Assembly (NCBI RefSeq): GCF_007990775.1
Contig: NZ_BJXB01000021.1
Coordinates: 1-64,000, forward strand
Length of the DNA: 64,000 bases
Origin: Deinococcus cellulosilyticus NBRC 106333 = KACC 11606
GTDB lineage: Bacteria > Deinococcota > Deinococci > Deinococcales > Deinococcaceae
Direction: 5' to 3'
Part shown: positions 8,546-17,192 of the stretch, piece after piece
How the letters are laid out: every line of letters begins with the position of its first letter
Position numbering within the stretch: position 1 is the first letter of the stretch
Notes under the pieces: model-generated
The model's database searches: none
Told to the model about the DNA's origin: nothing
Seen by the model: the letters and a program-made list of their open reading frames with translations, nothing else
Program-made: the position numbers and the translations under genes

Positions 8546-9505
8546 ATGACCCCAACCACCACCGAACATCCACCTCGACCGAAAAAGAAAAACAAGGCAG
8601 ACACGCCAGAGCAGGGCATTTTTAAAAGCCGTCTGTTGCCCTGGCTGTTTCTGCTGCCCTCCCTGCTGATTCTGGCGGTGTTTCTGTATTACCCGGCCAT
8701 CGAGACGTTAAGGCTCAGCCTCTACCAGAGCAGTGTGTTTCTGGGCACCGAGCGTTTTGTGGGGCTGGAGAATTTTGTGGAACTCCTGTCCAGTCCGGTG
8801 TACCACCAGAGCATCCTGCAGACGCTGGTTTTCATGGTCATTACCGTGACTCTGGGGATTGCCCTGGCTTTTGTGCTGGCCCTGCTGGCGAACCGCCCGA
8901 TCCGTGGCGCAAAAGTTTACCGCCTGCTGCTGATTTATCCTTATGCCCTCTCCCCTGCCATTGCAGGAACGTTGTGGCTGTTTCTGTTCAATCCTGAAAT
9001 CGGTCTGGTCAATGCCCTGCTGGACAGCTGGTTTCACATCAAACCCCGCTGGCTGGACACGCCATTCCTGGCTTTTGCGCTGGTGTGTGGCGCGGCCATC
9101 TGGAAAAGCCTGGGGTACAACGTGGTGTTTTACCTGGCCGCCTTGCAGAACATTCCCGGAGACATTCTTGAGGCTGCACAGATTGACGGGGCCGGAAGCT
9201 GGCAGCGCATCCGGTACATCCTCTTGCCCATGCTGAGCCCGATGACCTTCTTTCTGGTCTTCACCAACATCGTGCAGGCACTCTTTGACAGTTTCGGTCT
9301 GGTGGACATCCTCACCAGAGGAGGGCCTGTTTATGGTCAGACCGGGATCACCAGCTTCCTGATCTACCAGCTGTATTTGGATGGATTTTCGAATGCCAAA
9401 ACCGGATTTGCAGCGGCACAGGCGGTCCTGATGCTGATTCTGGTCGGGGCCATCACCGTGCTGCAGTTTCGCACCGGAGGAAAGCAGGTGCACCATGGTG
9501 CGTGA
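8546..9505 (+). CDS. ugpA: ABC transporter permease, UgpA-like
   Basis: Inner-membrane permease (319 residues) with six predicted helices after a Lys-rich cytoplasmic N-terminus. It matches UgpA through YPYALSPAIAGTLWLFLFNP and the EAA loop EAAQIDGAGSWQRIRYILLP, which contacts the ATPase. The gene overlaps ugpE by 11 bases, indicating coupled translation. Start ATG at 8546. Confidence 0.9.
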   Translation: MTPTTTEHPPRPKKKNKADTPEQGIFKSRLLPWLFLLPSLLILAVFLYYPAIETLRLSLYQSSVFLGTERFVGLENFVELLSSPVYHQSILQTLVFMVITVTLGIALAFVLALLANRPIRGAKVYRLLLIYPYALSPAIAGTLWLFLFNPEIGLVNALLDSWFHIKPRWLDTPFLAFALVCGAAIWKSLGYNVVFYLAALQNIPGDILEAAQIDGAGSWQRIRYILLPMLSPMTFFLVFTNIVQALFDSFGLVDILTRGGPVYGQTGITSFLIYQLYLDGFSNAKTGFAAAQAVLMLILVGAITVLQFRTGGKQVHHGA

Positions 9506-10313
9506 TGCCTGGAAAGATGCCCTCACCCACATTGCCCTGAGCCTGGCTGTGCTGCTGGTGGCCTTTCCCCTGCTCTTTGCTGCCATCAAGGCCACCCAGG
9601 ACTCCTCGCAGGTCATCTCCTCACACATGAACTTCGGCACTTCACTGCTGCAGAACATCAAAACCGCCTGGGAAACCGCCCGACTGGGCCAGTACATGAT
9701 GAATTCCTTCGTGGTCACTGTGGCTGTCACCGTCGGGAAAACCCTGCTGTCCCTGCTGGCTGCACTGGCTTTCGTGTACTTCCGTTTTCCCCTGAAGAAC
9801 GCGGTGTTCGCTCTGGTGCTCTTCACCCTGATGCTGCCCACCGAACTGCTGATCGTGTCCCTCTTCAACCTGATCACCGATCTGCGCTGGACCAACACCC
9901 ATGCGGCCATCATCGTGCCGTTTCTGGCCTCTGCCACAGGGGTTTTCCTGTTCCGGCAGCACTTCATGAACATCCCTGCCAGCCTTGCAGAAGCCGCAAG
10001 GCTCGATGGCTGCGGCCCCCTGCGTTTCCTGTGGCACATCCTGATTCCCATGAGCTGGAACACCATCGGGGCACTGGCTGTGATCCAGTTCGTTTACGTG
10101 TGGGACCAGTACCTGTGGCCCCTGGTCGTCATGCAGAGCGAAGACCGTCAGGTGGTGCAGGTGGGTCTCAAAAAGCTGATCGACGTGGGTGGAGCCACCG
10201 ACTGGGGGGCCGTGATGGCCGGAGCCATGATCAGCATCCTTCCACCCCTTCTGATTTTCACGCTGTTGCAAGAGCAGTTCAGCAGGGGGTTTGCGCTGGG
10301 GCAGGAGAAATAG
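9495..10313 (+). CDS. ugpE: ABC transporter permease, UgpE-like
   Basis: Second permease of the importer (272 residues), with six predicted helices and the EAA loop EAARLDGCGPLRFLWHILIP. It pairs with the UgpA-like protein. No ATP-binding subunit follows; many Gram-positive-type and Deinococcus sugar importers borrow a shared MsmK/UgpC-like ATPase encoded elsewhere, which is the likely case here. Downstream lies a heptad-repeat region. Confidence 0.9.
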   Translation: MVRDAWKDALTHIALSLAVLLVAFPLLFAAIKATQDSSQVISSHMNFGTSLLQNIKTAWETARLGQYMMNSFVVTVAVTVGKTLLSLLAALAFVYFRFPLKNAVFALVLFTLMLPTELLIVSLFNLITDLRWTNTHAAIIVPFLASATGVFLFRQHFMNIPASLAEAARLDGCGPLRFLWHILIPMSWNTIGALAVIQFVYVWDQYLWPLVVMQSEDRQVVQVGLKKLIDVGGATDWGAVMAGAMISILPPLLIFTLLQEQFSRGFALGQEK

Positions 10314-10450
10314 GCCGAGAGCCGAGCGACCCCGTGCGACGCGGGCCGTCTCGCAAGCACATCTTGGGGTCAAGACAGAGCCGAGAGCGCAAAATGCCTG
10401 AGCAAAGGCTTTGTGTCAAGTGCTGAGCGCTGACTGCTGAAAGCTGATGG
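10310..10450. repeat. Heptad repeats (GCCGAGA and NNGCTGA types)
   Basis: After ugpE there are two GAGCCGAG-type tracts separated by about 45 bases, then a clear seven-base run GTGCTGA, GCGCTGA, CTGCTGA, AAGCTGA, TGGCT at about 10420-10450. Confidence 0.65.
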
Positions 10451-10502
10451 CTCTTGCCCTCTGCACCTTAGTCCAATCCCCTCCCTCCCCATTCCCCTGC
10501 GT

Positions 10503-10508
10503 TAGACT
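10503..10508 (+). promoter_or_regulatory. -10 box of pyrD (leaderless)
   Basis: TAGACT followed by 6 bases and the ATG at 10515, the same geometry as era. Confidence 0.6.
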
Positions 10509-10514
10509 CTTAGC

Positions 10515-11591
10515 ATGTTGTACCAACTGGTGAAACCTTTTTTCTTCTCCCAGGACCCCGAACACATTCACGAGCAGGTGATGAAGGGCCTGATTGCGGT
10601 CTCGAAGGTGCCTGCACTGCAGACGGCCCTGGAGCCTTTCACGGTCTTTGAAGATCCGCGCCTGAAAATCGAGCGTTTTGGACTGAAGTTCCCCAATCCC
10701 ATCGGTCTGGCAGCGGGGTTTGATAAAAATGCACTGGCAGTGCGGGCGTGGCCTGCGCTGGGGTTTGGTTTTCTGGAAGTGGGCACCATCACGGCTCTGG
10801 CACAGCCCGGAAACGAGAAGCCCCGTCTGTTCCGGCTGCCCGAGGACCTGGCCCTGATCAACCGCATGGGGTTCAACAACGATGGGGCGGATGTGGTGGC
10901 AGCGCGCCTTCAGGGCCTGAACCTTGCCCAGCAGCCCCTGAAGATTCCTCTGGGCATCAATGTGGGCAAGTCCAAGGTGACCGAACTGGAAGAGGCTCCG
11001 GAGGATTACCGCACCAGCATGACGAAACTCAGTCCTTTTGCGGATTACTTCGTGGTCAATGTTTCGAGCCCCAACACTCCGGGCCTGAGGCAATTGCAGG
11101 ACAAAGACAAACTGGCAGAGTTGCTTGCTGTGGCCACCGATCCTGCCGTGTGCACTGGAAAGCCTGTGCTGCTGAAAATTGCCCCGGACCTGACCGACAC
11201 CCAGATCGATGAGGTGATCGAACTCACCCGCAGTTTCCCTCTTGCAGGCCTGATCCTCACCAACACCACCATTTCCCGTGAAGGACTCACGAATGATCCG
11301 CAGCAGACAGGGGGCCTTTCTGGGAAACCCCTGACTGCCCGTTCTTTTGAGGTGCTGAAATACGTGCGGAGTGCAGTGGGGAAAACATTGCCTCTGGTCT
11401 CAGTGGGCGGCATTTTCACAGCAGATGAGGCGTACTGGAGATTGCGTGCTGGTGCATCTCTGCTCCAGGTTTACACCTCCTTCATTTATGAGGGTCCGCA
11501 ACTGGCAGCAAACCTGAACCGTGGTATTCTGGAGCGTCTGAAGGCCGATGGTTTTGTCCGACTTGAGGATGCCATCGGGGTGGATGCATAA
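10515..11591 (+). CDS. pyrD: Dihydroorotate dehydrogenase (quinone), class 2
   Basis: Membrane-associated flavoenzyme oxidising dihydroorotate to orotate with quinone as acceptor, in pyrimidine synthesis. The 358-residue protein has the class 2 N-terminal helical extension (LYQLVKPFFFSQDPE), the substrate-binding NRMGFNNDG, the catalytic Ser in NVSSPNTPGLRQLQ (about residue 180), and the FMN-phosphate segment SVGGIFTADEAYWRLRAGAS. The ATG lies 6 bases after TAGACT with no ribosome-binding site. The gene stands alone. Confidence 0.96.
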   Translation: MLYQLVKPFFFSQDPEHIHEQVMKGLIAVSKVPALQTALEPFTVFEDPRLKIERFGLKFPNPIGLAAGFDKNALAVRAWPALGFGFLEVGTITALAQPGNEKPRLFRLPEDLALINRMGFNNDGADVVAARLQGLNLAQQPLKIPLGINVGKSKVTELEEAPEDYRTSMTKLSPFADYFVVNVSSPNTPGLRQLQDKDKLAELLAVATDPAVCTGKPVLLKIAPDLTDTQIDEVIELTRSFPLAGLILTNTTISREGLTNDPQQTGGLSGKPLTARSFEVLKYVRSAVGKTLPLVSVGGIFTADEAYWRLRAGASLLQVYTSFIYEGPQLAANLNRGILERLKADGFVRLEDAIGVDA

Positions 11592-11608
11592 AAATCGTAA
11601 GAATAAAT

Positions 11609-11630
11609 CCGAGCGGATAACTCGGTTTTA
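11609..11630 (+). terminator. pyrD terminator
   Basis: CCGAG-CGGATAA-CTCGG followed by TTTTA. Confidence 0.6.
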
Positions 11631-11738
11631 TCCCTCTGGTAGCGAAAATTTGTCTACCTTTACACTTGCAACCCTGACCCTTTATCCCCATAATGTGTGC
11701 ATATTGACCTTAGGCAGCCCTAAGGAAGGAGTGGAAGA

Positions 11739-11975
<237 letters not shown>

Positions 11976-11991
11976 TTCAGACCTGCAAACT

Positions 11992-12024
11992 GAGGGGTGG
12001 GCTTTCGCCCACCTCTTCTTTTTG
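11992..12024 (+). terminator. Ferredoxin gene terminator
   Basis: GAGG-GGTGGGC-TTTC-GCCCACCTC stem followed by TTCTTTTTG. Confidence 0.8.
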
Positions 12025-12039
12025 TGCTGCCCAGCTTCC

Positions 12040-12045
12040 TAAAAT
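12040..12045 (+). promoter_or_regulatory. -10 box of the phosphoesterase gene (leaderless)
   Basis: TAAAAT followed by 5 bases and the ATG at 12051. Confidence 0.55.
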
Positions 12046-12050
12046 GAACC

Positions 12051-12740
12051 ATGCGAATTGCTGTGATCAGTGATGTGCATGGAAATGCCTTTGCCCTTGA
12101 AGCCGTATTGAGAGACCTGAAAGCCCAGTCCCCAGACCTGATCGTGAACCTGGGCGATCAGGTGCATGGGAAAGCCAACCCCCGAAAAGCCTTTGAATTG
12201 CAGCAGGAACTTGGAGCCACAGAAGTTCTGGGGAGCGCTGAACCCCTGCTCATAGGGAATGACCCTCTGGCGGAATGGCTGAAGACCCAGCTTTCGGCAG
12301 AGTCCATTCAACACCTCTTGAACCTGCCTCTGACCACCACAGTGCTGGATGGCGAAATCCTGCTCTGTCATGGGGACCTGCACTCTTCCAGCGGACACCT
12401 CCTGTGGTCCTGGCAGCGTGGTCCTTATCTGACCCGTGGCTTTCAGGACCTGAGGGAGCACCTCTGTGGCGTCACCGCACGGGTGATCCTGAGTGGACAC
12501 ACCCACAGAGAGGGCATGACCGCCATTGACGACCATCTGGTGATCAATGCAGGTGCGGTGAGCCATCAGGTGGATGGCGATCCCAGAGCCCGCTGGGTCC
12601 TGTTGGAGAAGCAACGTGGACGCTGGCTGACCGACTTCAGACGGGTGAATTACGACCAGAAGGAAGCTGCATGCTGGGTGCTGAGCCATGCTCCAGACCC
12701 TGGTGAAGAGGCGCAGCTTTTGATGAAAGGTGGACATTGA
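12051..12740 (+). CDS. Calcineurin-like metallophosphoesterase
   Basis: Cytoplasmic phosphoesterase of the YfcE/MJ0936 type (229 residues). Metal-binding motifs visible are ISDVHGN (Asp8, His10), NLGDQVHG (Asp37), CHGDLH and GHTHREG. The usual GNH/GNC-D/E motif is replaced by GSAE at 61-64, so a metal-bridging Asn is missing and activity may be altered. The gene starts on a leaderless promoter. The substrate is unknown. It precedes a DUF1963 gene with its own promoter. Confidence 0.85.
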   Translation: MRIAVISDVHGNAFALEAVLRDLKAQSPDLIVNLGDQVHGKANPRKAFELQQELGATEVLGSAEPLLIGNDPLAEWLKTQLSAESIQHLLNLPLTTTVLDGEILLCHGDLHSSSGHLLWSWQRGPYLTRGFQDLREHLCGVTARVILSGHTHREGMTAIDDHLVINAGAVSHQVDGDPRARWVLLEKQRGRWLTDFRRVNYDQKEAACWVLSHAPDPGEEAQLLMKGGH

Positions 12741-12811
12741 TATAACAACAGAGCCTTTTCATTTCCATCAATCATGTACCGGGTTGAGCAAAACAGGCAG
12801 ATGGTTTTTGA

Positions 12812-12817
12812 TACACT
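12812..12817 (+). promoter_or_regulatory. -10 box of the DUF1963 gene (leaderless)
   Basis: TACACT followed by 6 bases and the ATG at 12824. Confidence 0.5.
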
Positions 12818-12823
12818 CTTCTT

Positions 12824-13594
12824 ATGAATCCACAATTGAAAGATGTTCTGGTGTCTTCTGTCAAAGAAACCCCCCTTGAATCTTATGTCGAAATTCTGAT
12901 GCCTCATGTCCAACCCGCCATTTTCATAGAGGCCACGCATGAAGAAACACCCACAGACCCAGGAAGCACCCATGCAGGAGGATGGCCCGATCTGCCTTCT
13001 GGCACCCCCTGGCCCACCCATCAGGACATCCCCCTGGTCTTCCTGGCACAGTTCAATCTGCCTGACCTGAAACCTTTTGATCTGGAAAATGTCCTTCCCC
13101 CATCTGGGTTGCTGAGTTTCTTTGCAGACCACAGTGGCCCCATCTTTGGACACGATGCTTCCGATGCAGGGTCCGTGCAGGTGCTTTACACCCCAGCGGG
13201 GCCGCTTGAAACCCTGACCCCTCCCAATGAGGATCTGGAGGTCCTTCCATTCACATCCCTGCACTTTGGTCTCACTTACACCCTCCCCAGTCCGGGTAAA
13301 GGCATGCCTGAGGACCTCTCAGAAGCCAGCAATGAAGATGACGACGTGATGGATGCCTATTACGCCCTGGCAGACCATGAACACCCCCATCAGGACAGGC
13401 TGCTGGGCCTGTCCTCTTTCAACTCCACTCCAACATGCCCTCCAGAGGGTGATGTGAGCGAGTGGCGTCCCCTGCTCACCTGGTTCCAACTGGCAGGCAC
13501 CGACTGGATGGATTTCAAATTGATTGTGGGCATCCGCGAAGCGGACCTCAAACGCCATGATTTTTCACAGGTGTGGGGTGTGCTGGGCCATTGA
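12824..13594 (+). CDS. DUF1963 (YwqG-like) protein
   Basis: A 256-residue soluble protein with the DUF1963 signature GGWPDLPSGTPWP near residue 50, followed by FLAQFNLPDL and the C-terminal LTWFQLAGTDWMDFKLIVGI. The family is widespread and often involved in immunity or housekeeping clusters, but no biochemical function is established. It is convergent with cutC and shares a terminator. Confidence 0.85.
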   Translation: MNPQLKDVLVSSVKETPLESYVEILMPHVQPAIFIEATHEETPTDPGSTHAGGWPDLPSGTPWPTHQDIPLVFLAQFNLPDLKPFDLENVLPPSGLLSFFADHSGPIFGHDASDAGSVQVLYTPAGPLETLTPPNEDLEVLPFTSLHFGLTYTLPSPGKGMPEDLSEASNEDDDVMDAYYALADHEHPHQDRLLGLSSFNSTPTCPPEGDVSEWRPLLTWFQLAGTDWMDFKLIVGIREADLKRHDFSQVWGVLGH

Positions 13595-13610
13595 TCTTCC
13601 AGAACAATGA

Positions 13611-13642
13611 AAAAAGCCCGGGGTTCCGGGCTTCCTGTTTTG
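13611..13642. terminator. Bidirectional terminator between DUF1963 gene and cutC
   Basis: AGCCCGG-GGTT-CCGGGCT stem with an A-run on the left and a T-rich tail on the right, so it can serve both converging genes. Confidence 0.75.
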
Positions 13643-13646
13643 GGCC

Positions 13647-14354
13647 TCAGAAGCTTCTGGGACGCTTGTTGAGGCTCTGACACACTTCCACCCAGCGGTC
13701 CAGCATGCCGTAATTGAGCTTGCCCTGGGGATCACGGATGCTCTTGCCCAGCTGAACCCCATGCACCCCAATTTTCAGCAGGGTGGTGACCTGCTCGGGC
13801 GTGTAACCAAAGGTGTCCAGCAGAACAGGAAGCTGTGGGGTGGTCTCCTGCAGCAACTGGTCCAGACGCACTTCACCCTCGGCGGTCGGCCAGGGTTTGC
13901 CGGAGGTGACCACCTGCAGGACTTTGGGGTACTGCACCAGCTTCTGATACGCAGTGATGGGGTTTCTCAGGAGGTCAAAAGCCTGATTGATGTTGACCGT
14001 GAACCCGCAGTGGATGGCTTCTTCCAGCAGGTCCCAGTCAAAAATGCCATCGTGTTCGGCCCCGAAAGTGATGTTGCGAACGCCCCTCTTCCAGTAGACT
14101 TCCAGAATTTTCAGGGTGCGGGTGCGGCGGGCTTCTTCGTAAAAGTAATCGCCGAGGTCGGGTTTGACCAGCACGGACACAGGAATGCTGGCCTGATCCA
14201 TGCAGGCCTCGATGGTTTTGGTGTCGGTGCTGGTGCTGCCTTCCAGAAGCTGACGGACCAGCAGCACCTGGGTTGCCCCACTGGTCTGGGCAGCACGCAC
14301 ATCCATGGGGGTTTCGGCAACGACTTCGATGAGGGTAGGAAACACGGGCTTCAC
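13647..14354 (-). CDS. cutC: CutC family TIM-barrel protein
   Basis: A 235-residue protein resembling CutC: an N-terminal strand with EVVAETPMDVRAAQTSGATQVLL, then IPVSVLVKPDLGDYFY, matching the CutC pattern of a metal-site Arg/Lys-Pro and GDF, and a central FGAEHDG. CutC was linked to copper homeostasis in E. coli, although its real role is debated. The sequence is divergent from E. coli CutC. It is preceded by a long leader that can fold into a strong structure. Confidence 0.75.
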   Translation of the reverse strand: MKPVFPTLIEVVAETPMDVRAAQTSGATQVLLVRQLLEGSTSTDTKTIEACMDQASIPVSVLVKPDLGDYFYEEARRTRTLKILEVYWKRGVRNITFGAEHDGIFDWDLLEEAIHCGFTVNINQAFDLLRNPITAYQKLVQYPKVLQVVTSGKPWPTAEGEVRLDQLLQETTPQLPVLLDTFGYTPEQVTTLLKIGVHGVQLGKSIRDPQGKLNYGMLDRWVEVCQSLNKRPRSF

Positions 14355-14364
14355 TCCTTGCAGA

Positions 14365-14470
14365 AAGTGGGGATGATGGTCCCGGGTGGAGATTCGGAAC
14401 CTGGGGTGCCTGCAGCCTCCACCATCACTGCCCTCACATCACGCTGGATGGTTCAGACAGCAGGGGCTTG
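14365..14470 (-). promoter_or_regulatory. Structured leader of cutC
   Basis: Between a TAGAAT box (about 14466-14472, minus strand) and cutC the RNA can form a long stem: TGATGGTGGAG pairs with CTCCAC and CCATCA across a small bulge, and inside it GGTTCC can pair with GGGACC. This is more structure than a simple leader needs, but no known riboswitch class was recognised. Confidence 0.3.
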
Positions 14471-14527
14471 GTGGTAGCATTCTAAAACGCTCCACCTGAC
14501 AGCTTTCTGAACTTTTGTGACAATTTA

Positions 14528-14560
14528 GAACCGGCAGCTGTCAGCATTCAGCCCTCAGCA
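14528..14560. repeat. Heptad repeats, reverse orientation
   Basis: CAGCTGTCAGCATTCAGCCCTCAGC shows TCAGC words at 7-base spacing, the complement of the GCTGA repeat. Confidence 0.5.
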
Positions 14561-14607
14561 AAAGAGGTCCAGAATGCCGAACCTTCAGAAAACAAATTTC
14601 CAGTCCC

Positions 14608-15564
14608 TCAGGCGGTGATGGGGTCTCCAGAGCACTCCCTGAACGCCGCCTGGTACATTTCACGGTCCAGATCCCGCCCGATCACCACGAGTTGCGAGGT
14701 GTTGTCATGAGGGTCGGTGAGCGCCTCTGCACTGAAGATGTCCCGAACCGCCTGAAAGAGCACCTCTTCGGGAATGTCCTTGAAGGCGAGGTACCCCTTG
14801 ACCCTGAGCACATGCCCTGGACGTTCCAGAATGAATTTTTGCAGGAAGTAATGCCAGCGGATCATGTCCAGAGGCTCATCGTGTTTGAGCACAAAGCTCC
14901 TCACTCCTGCTGTGTGCTGGTGGGTGGTTTCCAGCACGTCTTCGGTCAGGTCTGCAGAAAAATGCTTCTGGTTGAGGACCTGATCGGAAGCCACCTCGCT
15001 GTGGTGGGTGCGGATGACTTTGGCCAGTGGAGCCAGTTTGCTGGAGGTGTCCTGCACGAGGTCCAGCAGTTCCTGGTCAGCAAGGTCAGACTTGTTGATC
15101 ACGATGCTGCTGGCGTAGGCCAGTTGCAGGGCCATCTCGGGATTCTGTTCCAGGGTGGTGTAAAAGTTGCGGGCGTCCAGCACGGTCACCAGACCATCGA
15201 GTTCAAACAGGGCACGCACCTGGGGGTCCAGCAGGGTCTGCATCACTGGCACAGGATCAGCAAGACCAGAAAGCTCGATCAGCACATACTCGGGACGCTG
15301 GGGACGGGCCACCAGTTTGACCAGCGCCTCGATCAGGTCGTTGCGGCCCGAGCAGCACAGGCACCCGGCGGTCAGTTCGGTGATGTCCTCATCCGGGAGG
15401 TTCTCGATCAGGGCACCATCCACCCCCAGAGACCCAAATTCATTGACGATGACGCCCAGCTTGTAGGGGTTCTGGCGAATCAGGTGGTTGACCAGGGTGG
15501 TCTTACCCGCCCCCAGAAAACCCCCGATGACAGTGACAGGAATACGGTTACGGATCACGCGCAT
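14608..15564 (-). CDS. COG0523 (CobW/YjiA-type) GTPase metallochaperone
   Basis: G3E-family GTPase that delivers or stores metal, usually zinc, sometimes cobalt. The 318-residue protein has Walker A GGFLGAGKT at 14-22, the metal-binding GCLCC motif at 67-71, the ELSGLADP switch, and NKSD for guanine. The C-terminal CobW_C domain starts around residue 215. An ATG at 15576 is an alternative start; 15564 leaves the usual short N-terminus. No Zur-type operator was recognised upstream, so the metal cannot be assigned. Confidence 0.9.
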   Translation of the reverse strand: MRVIRNRIPVTVIGGFLGAGKTTLVNHLIRQNPYKLGVIVNEFGSLGVDGALIENLPDEDITELTAGCLCCSGRNDLIEALVKLVARPQRPEYVLIELSGLADPVPVMQTLLDPQVRALFELDGLVTVLDARNFYTTLEQNPEMALQLAYASSIVINKSDLADQELLDLVQDTSSKLAPLAKVIRTHHSEVASDQVLNQKHFSADLTEDVLETTHQHTAGVRSFVLKHDEPLDMIRWHYFLQKFILERPGHVLRVKGYLAFKDIPEEVLFQAVRDIFSAEALTDPHDNTSQLVVIGRDLDREMYQAAFRECSGDPITA

Positions 15565-15612
15565 GTCTTTCAGCATAGCCTTTGCAGGCCACAGGGAATC
15601 CCACACAACGAC

Positions 15613-15640
15613 CATTCCCCGCTTTCAAGCGGGGAGTGGA
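15613..15640. terminator. Palindrome upstream of the COG0523 gene
   Basis: CCATTCCCCGCTT-TC-AAGCGGGGAGTGG forms a nearly perfect hairpin between the secreted-protein gene and the COG0523 GTPase gene. It has no good U-run, so it may be a weak terminator or operator. Confidence 0.4.
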
Positions 15641-15659
15641 TTTCAGATTTGGATGGAAT

Positions 15660-16133
15660 TCAGTCCTGGCGGTACTTCACTTCAAAGCGGATCTTCTTCT
15701 TGAAGAACAGGATGCCCACGGCTCCACTTTCGATCACCTGGGTCGGAAACAGCCGTCCATCTCTGAGCACAAATTCGGCTTCACGGGTGCCGGAGTCCAT
15801 CTCCTTGATCTCCTCGCGGGTCAGGATGCGTTTTCCTTCTGCAGCGAAGGTTTTGCAGGAAAACTCTGGAAGTTGATCGTCCCCTTTGTACTCCACACTG
15901 GCGGTCTTGCTCTGCTGTTTGACCAGTGTTTTGATGTTGAACTTGCCATTTTTGAAGTCGATGCGGGCTTCCTCGTGGTAGGCCACCTCGTTGTCCACGT
16001 AGAGGGTGGCATCCCTGTACAGGGTGAAAGGGGCCGTGCGGAGTTTCTGCTGAGCGGCCTCCAGGTCTTTGCAGGACGCTGCAACACCACTCCCCAGAAC
16101 CAGGGCTGCACCCAGAACAATCAGGAGCCTCAT
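15660..16133 (-). CDS. Secreted protein of unknown function
   Basis: A 157-residue protein with a clear signal peptide (cleavage probably after SGVAA). The mature part has alternating beta pattern, with YRDATLYVDNEVAYHEEARIDF and a C-terminal FKKKIRFEVKYRQD, plus two cysteines. It overlaps the upstream permease gene by 4 bases and so belongs to the former ABC export operon. No family was recognised. Confidence 0.7.
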   Translation of the reverse strand: MRLLIVLGAALVLGSGVAASCKDLEAAQQKLRTAPFTLYRDATLYVDNEVAYHEEARIDFKNGKFNIKTLVKQQSKTASVEYKGDDQLPEFSCKTFAAEGKRILTREEIKEMDSGTREAEFVLRDGRLFPTQVIESGAVGILFFKKKIRFEVKYRQD

Positions 16134-16777
16134 AACGTGATGCCCCGTTTCTTCCAGATCAAGAGGGCCAGAATCCAGATCACGGCGGTCATGGCAATGC
16201 GTACGGTCTGGTGCTCCCCATCCCCTGCAAAGTGGGTGATGCCCATGCCAGGAAGACCTGCAGCAAGCCAGGGCTGAGCCTGCTCTGGGAGCGCAGTGAC
16301 GATGCGGGGAATGATCTGCATCCAGGCGAAGCCCACCACCAGCACCAGTGCAAAATTGCGGGTGATTGCCGTCAGCAGAACCAGTGTTCCAAGACTGCTG
16401 ACCAGTCCGGCCATGCCTGCCCCGAAAGCTGCAGCGTTCTCTGGCAGGTTCCCCAGTGCGAAAGACACCCCAAGACTCAGGACCACCAGCAGCAGAATCA
16501 CCGAGATCTTCTCAAAAAGCACCTTTAAAGAGGAGGTGGGGGTGGTCAGAATCCATTTGGCGGTGGCCTGCTGGGTTTCCAGTGCAAGCAAGTAAGGGGT
16601 CACGAGGGCCAGCACAGCGTGCGCAGGAAGGAGGTAGGCTTCTCCATTGGCTTTGACCTGCATGTTCGGGTTCATCTGGTTGGCGGCGAAAACCAGCACT
16701 GGGAGGGCCAGACCTGCAATGGCGAGTCCCATGCCCATCGGGTTTCTTTTCAGTTTAAGCAACTCGGCTGCCAGCAT
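16130..16777 (-). CDS. ABC-2 type membrane permease
   Basis: Hydrophobic 215-residue protein with about six transmembrane segments. It starts MLAAELLKLKRNPMG, a typical ABC-2 exporter N-terminus, and ends in a basic tail WKKRGITL. The ATG at 16777 follows GGAGGATC. The gene overlaps the 3' end of the truncated ATPase gene by 23 bases and the secreted-protein gene by 4, the layout of one transport operon. With its ATPase broken, the transporter is probably inactive unless another ATPase serves it. Confidence 0.75.
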   Translation of the reverse strand: MLAAELLKLKRNPMGMGLAIAGLALPVLVFAANQMNPNMQVKANGEAYLLPAHAVLALVTPYLLALETQQATAKWILTTPTSSLKVLFEKISVILLLVVLSLGVSFALGNLPENAAAFGAGMAGLVSSLGTLVLLTAITRNFALVLVVGFAWMQIIPRIVTALPEQAQPWLAAGLPGMGITHFAGDGEHQTVRIAMTAVIWILALLIWKKRGITL

Positions 16778-17057
16778 CTTTGATCCTCCAGTACAGTTCT
16801 TCAAGGTCTTCAGGACGGCTGCTCAGCACAGAAACACTCTGTTTCTCCAGAATGCTCTGCACCTGCCGGGATTCTTTGACATGCACGTCCACCACCACAG
16901 CACGGCTGTCTCTGGCAGCCTCAACGCTCAGGCCATGCATGCCCAGCACGTCACGGGCACGCTGCGGATCATCCACCTCCACCACCAGACGGCGGTTTGC
17001 GGCAAGTTGGGCATAAGAGCCCTGGTAAATGGTAGATCTGGTGTGTAGATTCCAGAA
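16755..17057 (-). pseudogene. Truncated ABC transporter ATPase (C-terminal remnant)
   Basis: The open frame up to the TAA at 17058-17060 encodes only the C-terminal end of an ABC-2 exporter ATPase. IYQGSYAQLAANRRLVVEVDDPQRAR resembles the region after the nucleotide-binding domain, and LEELYWRIKD is the usual tail. Walker A, the LSGGQ signature and Walker B are all missing. A GTG at 16985 could start a 76-residue peptide, but this is unlikely to be a working gene. The loss coincides with the left edge of the AT-rich island, so the island probably replaced or deleted the 5' part. Confidence 0.75.
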
Positions 17058-17090
17058 TTAGCATTCTTAAGCTGCCAAATATCTCTAAGT

Positions 17091-17111
17091 CAATAGGACA
17101 AACACCTATTG
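17091..17111. promoter_or_regulatory. Palindromic operator before the AT-rich island genes
   Basis: CAATAGG-ACAAACA-CCTATTG, a perfect inverted repeat with 7-base arms, overlaps a TTGACA hexamer (17109-17114) about 80 bases before the hydrolase gene. A TATATAAT box lies at about 17165-17172. Confidence 0.45.
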
Positions 17112-17192
17112 ACAGATTTTCTGTAATCTTTGAAATTTTGGCCTTTTAAAACACTGTAGTATTTTATATAATTCTACTGATAGGGGGTAGGA

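Noticed and set aside
14384..14410. A tRNA-like T-arm string (GGTTCCGAATC) on the minus strand before cutC
   Set aside because: The loop has an extra base, the stem does not pair, and no D-arm, anticodon arm or acceptor stem fits around it.
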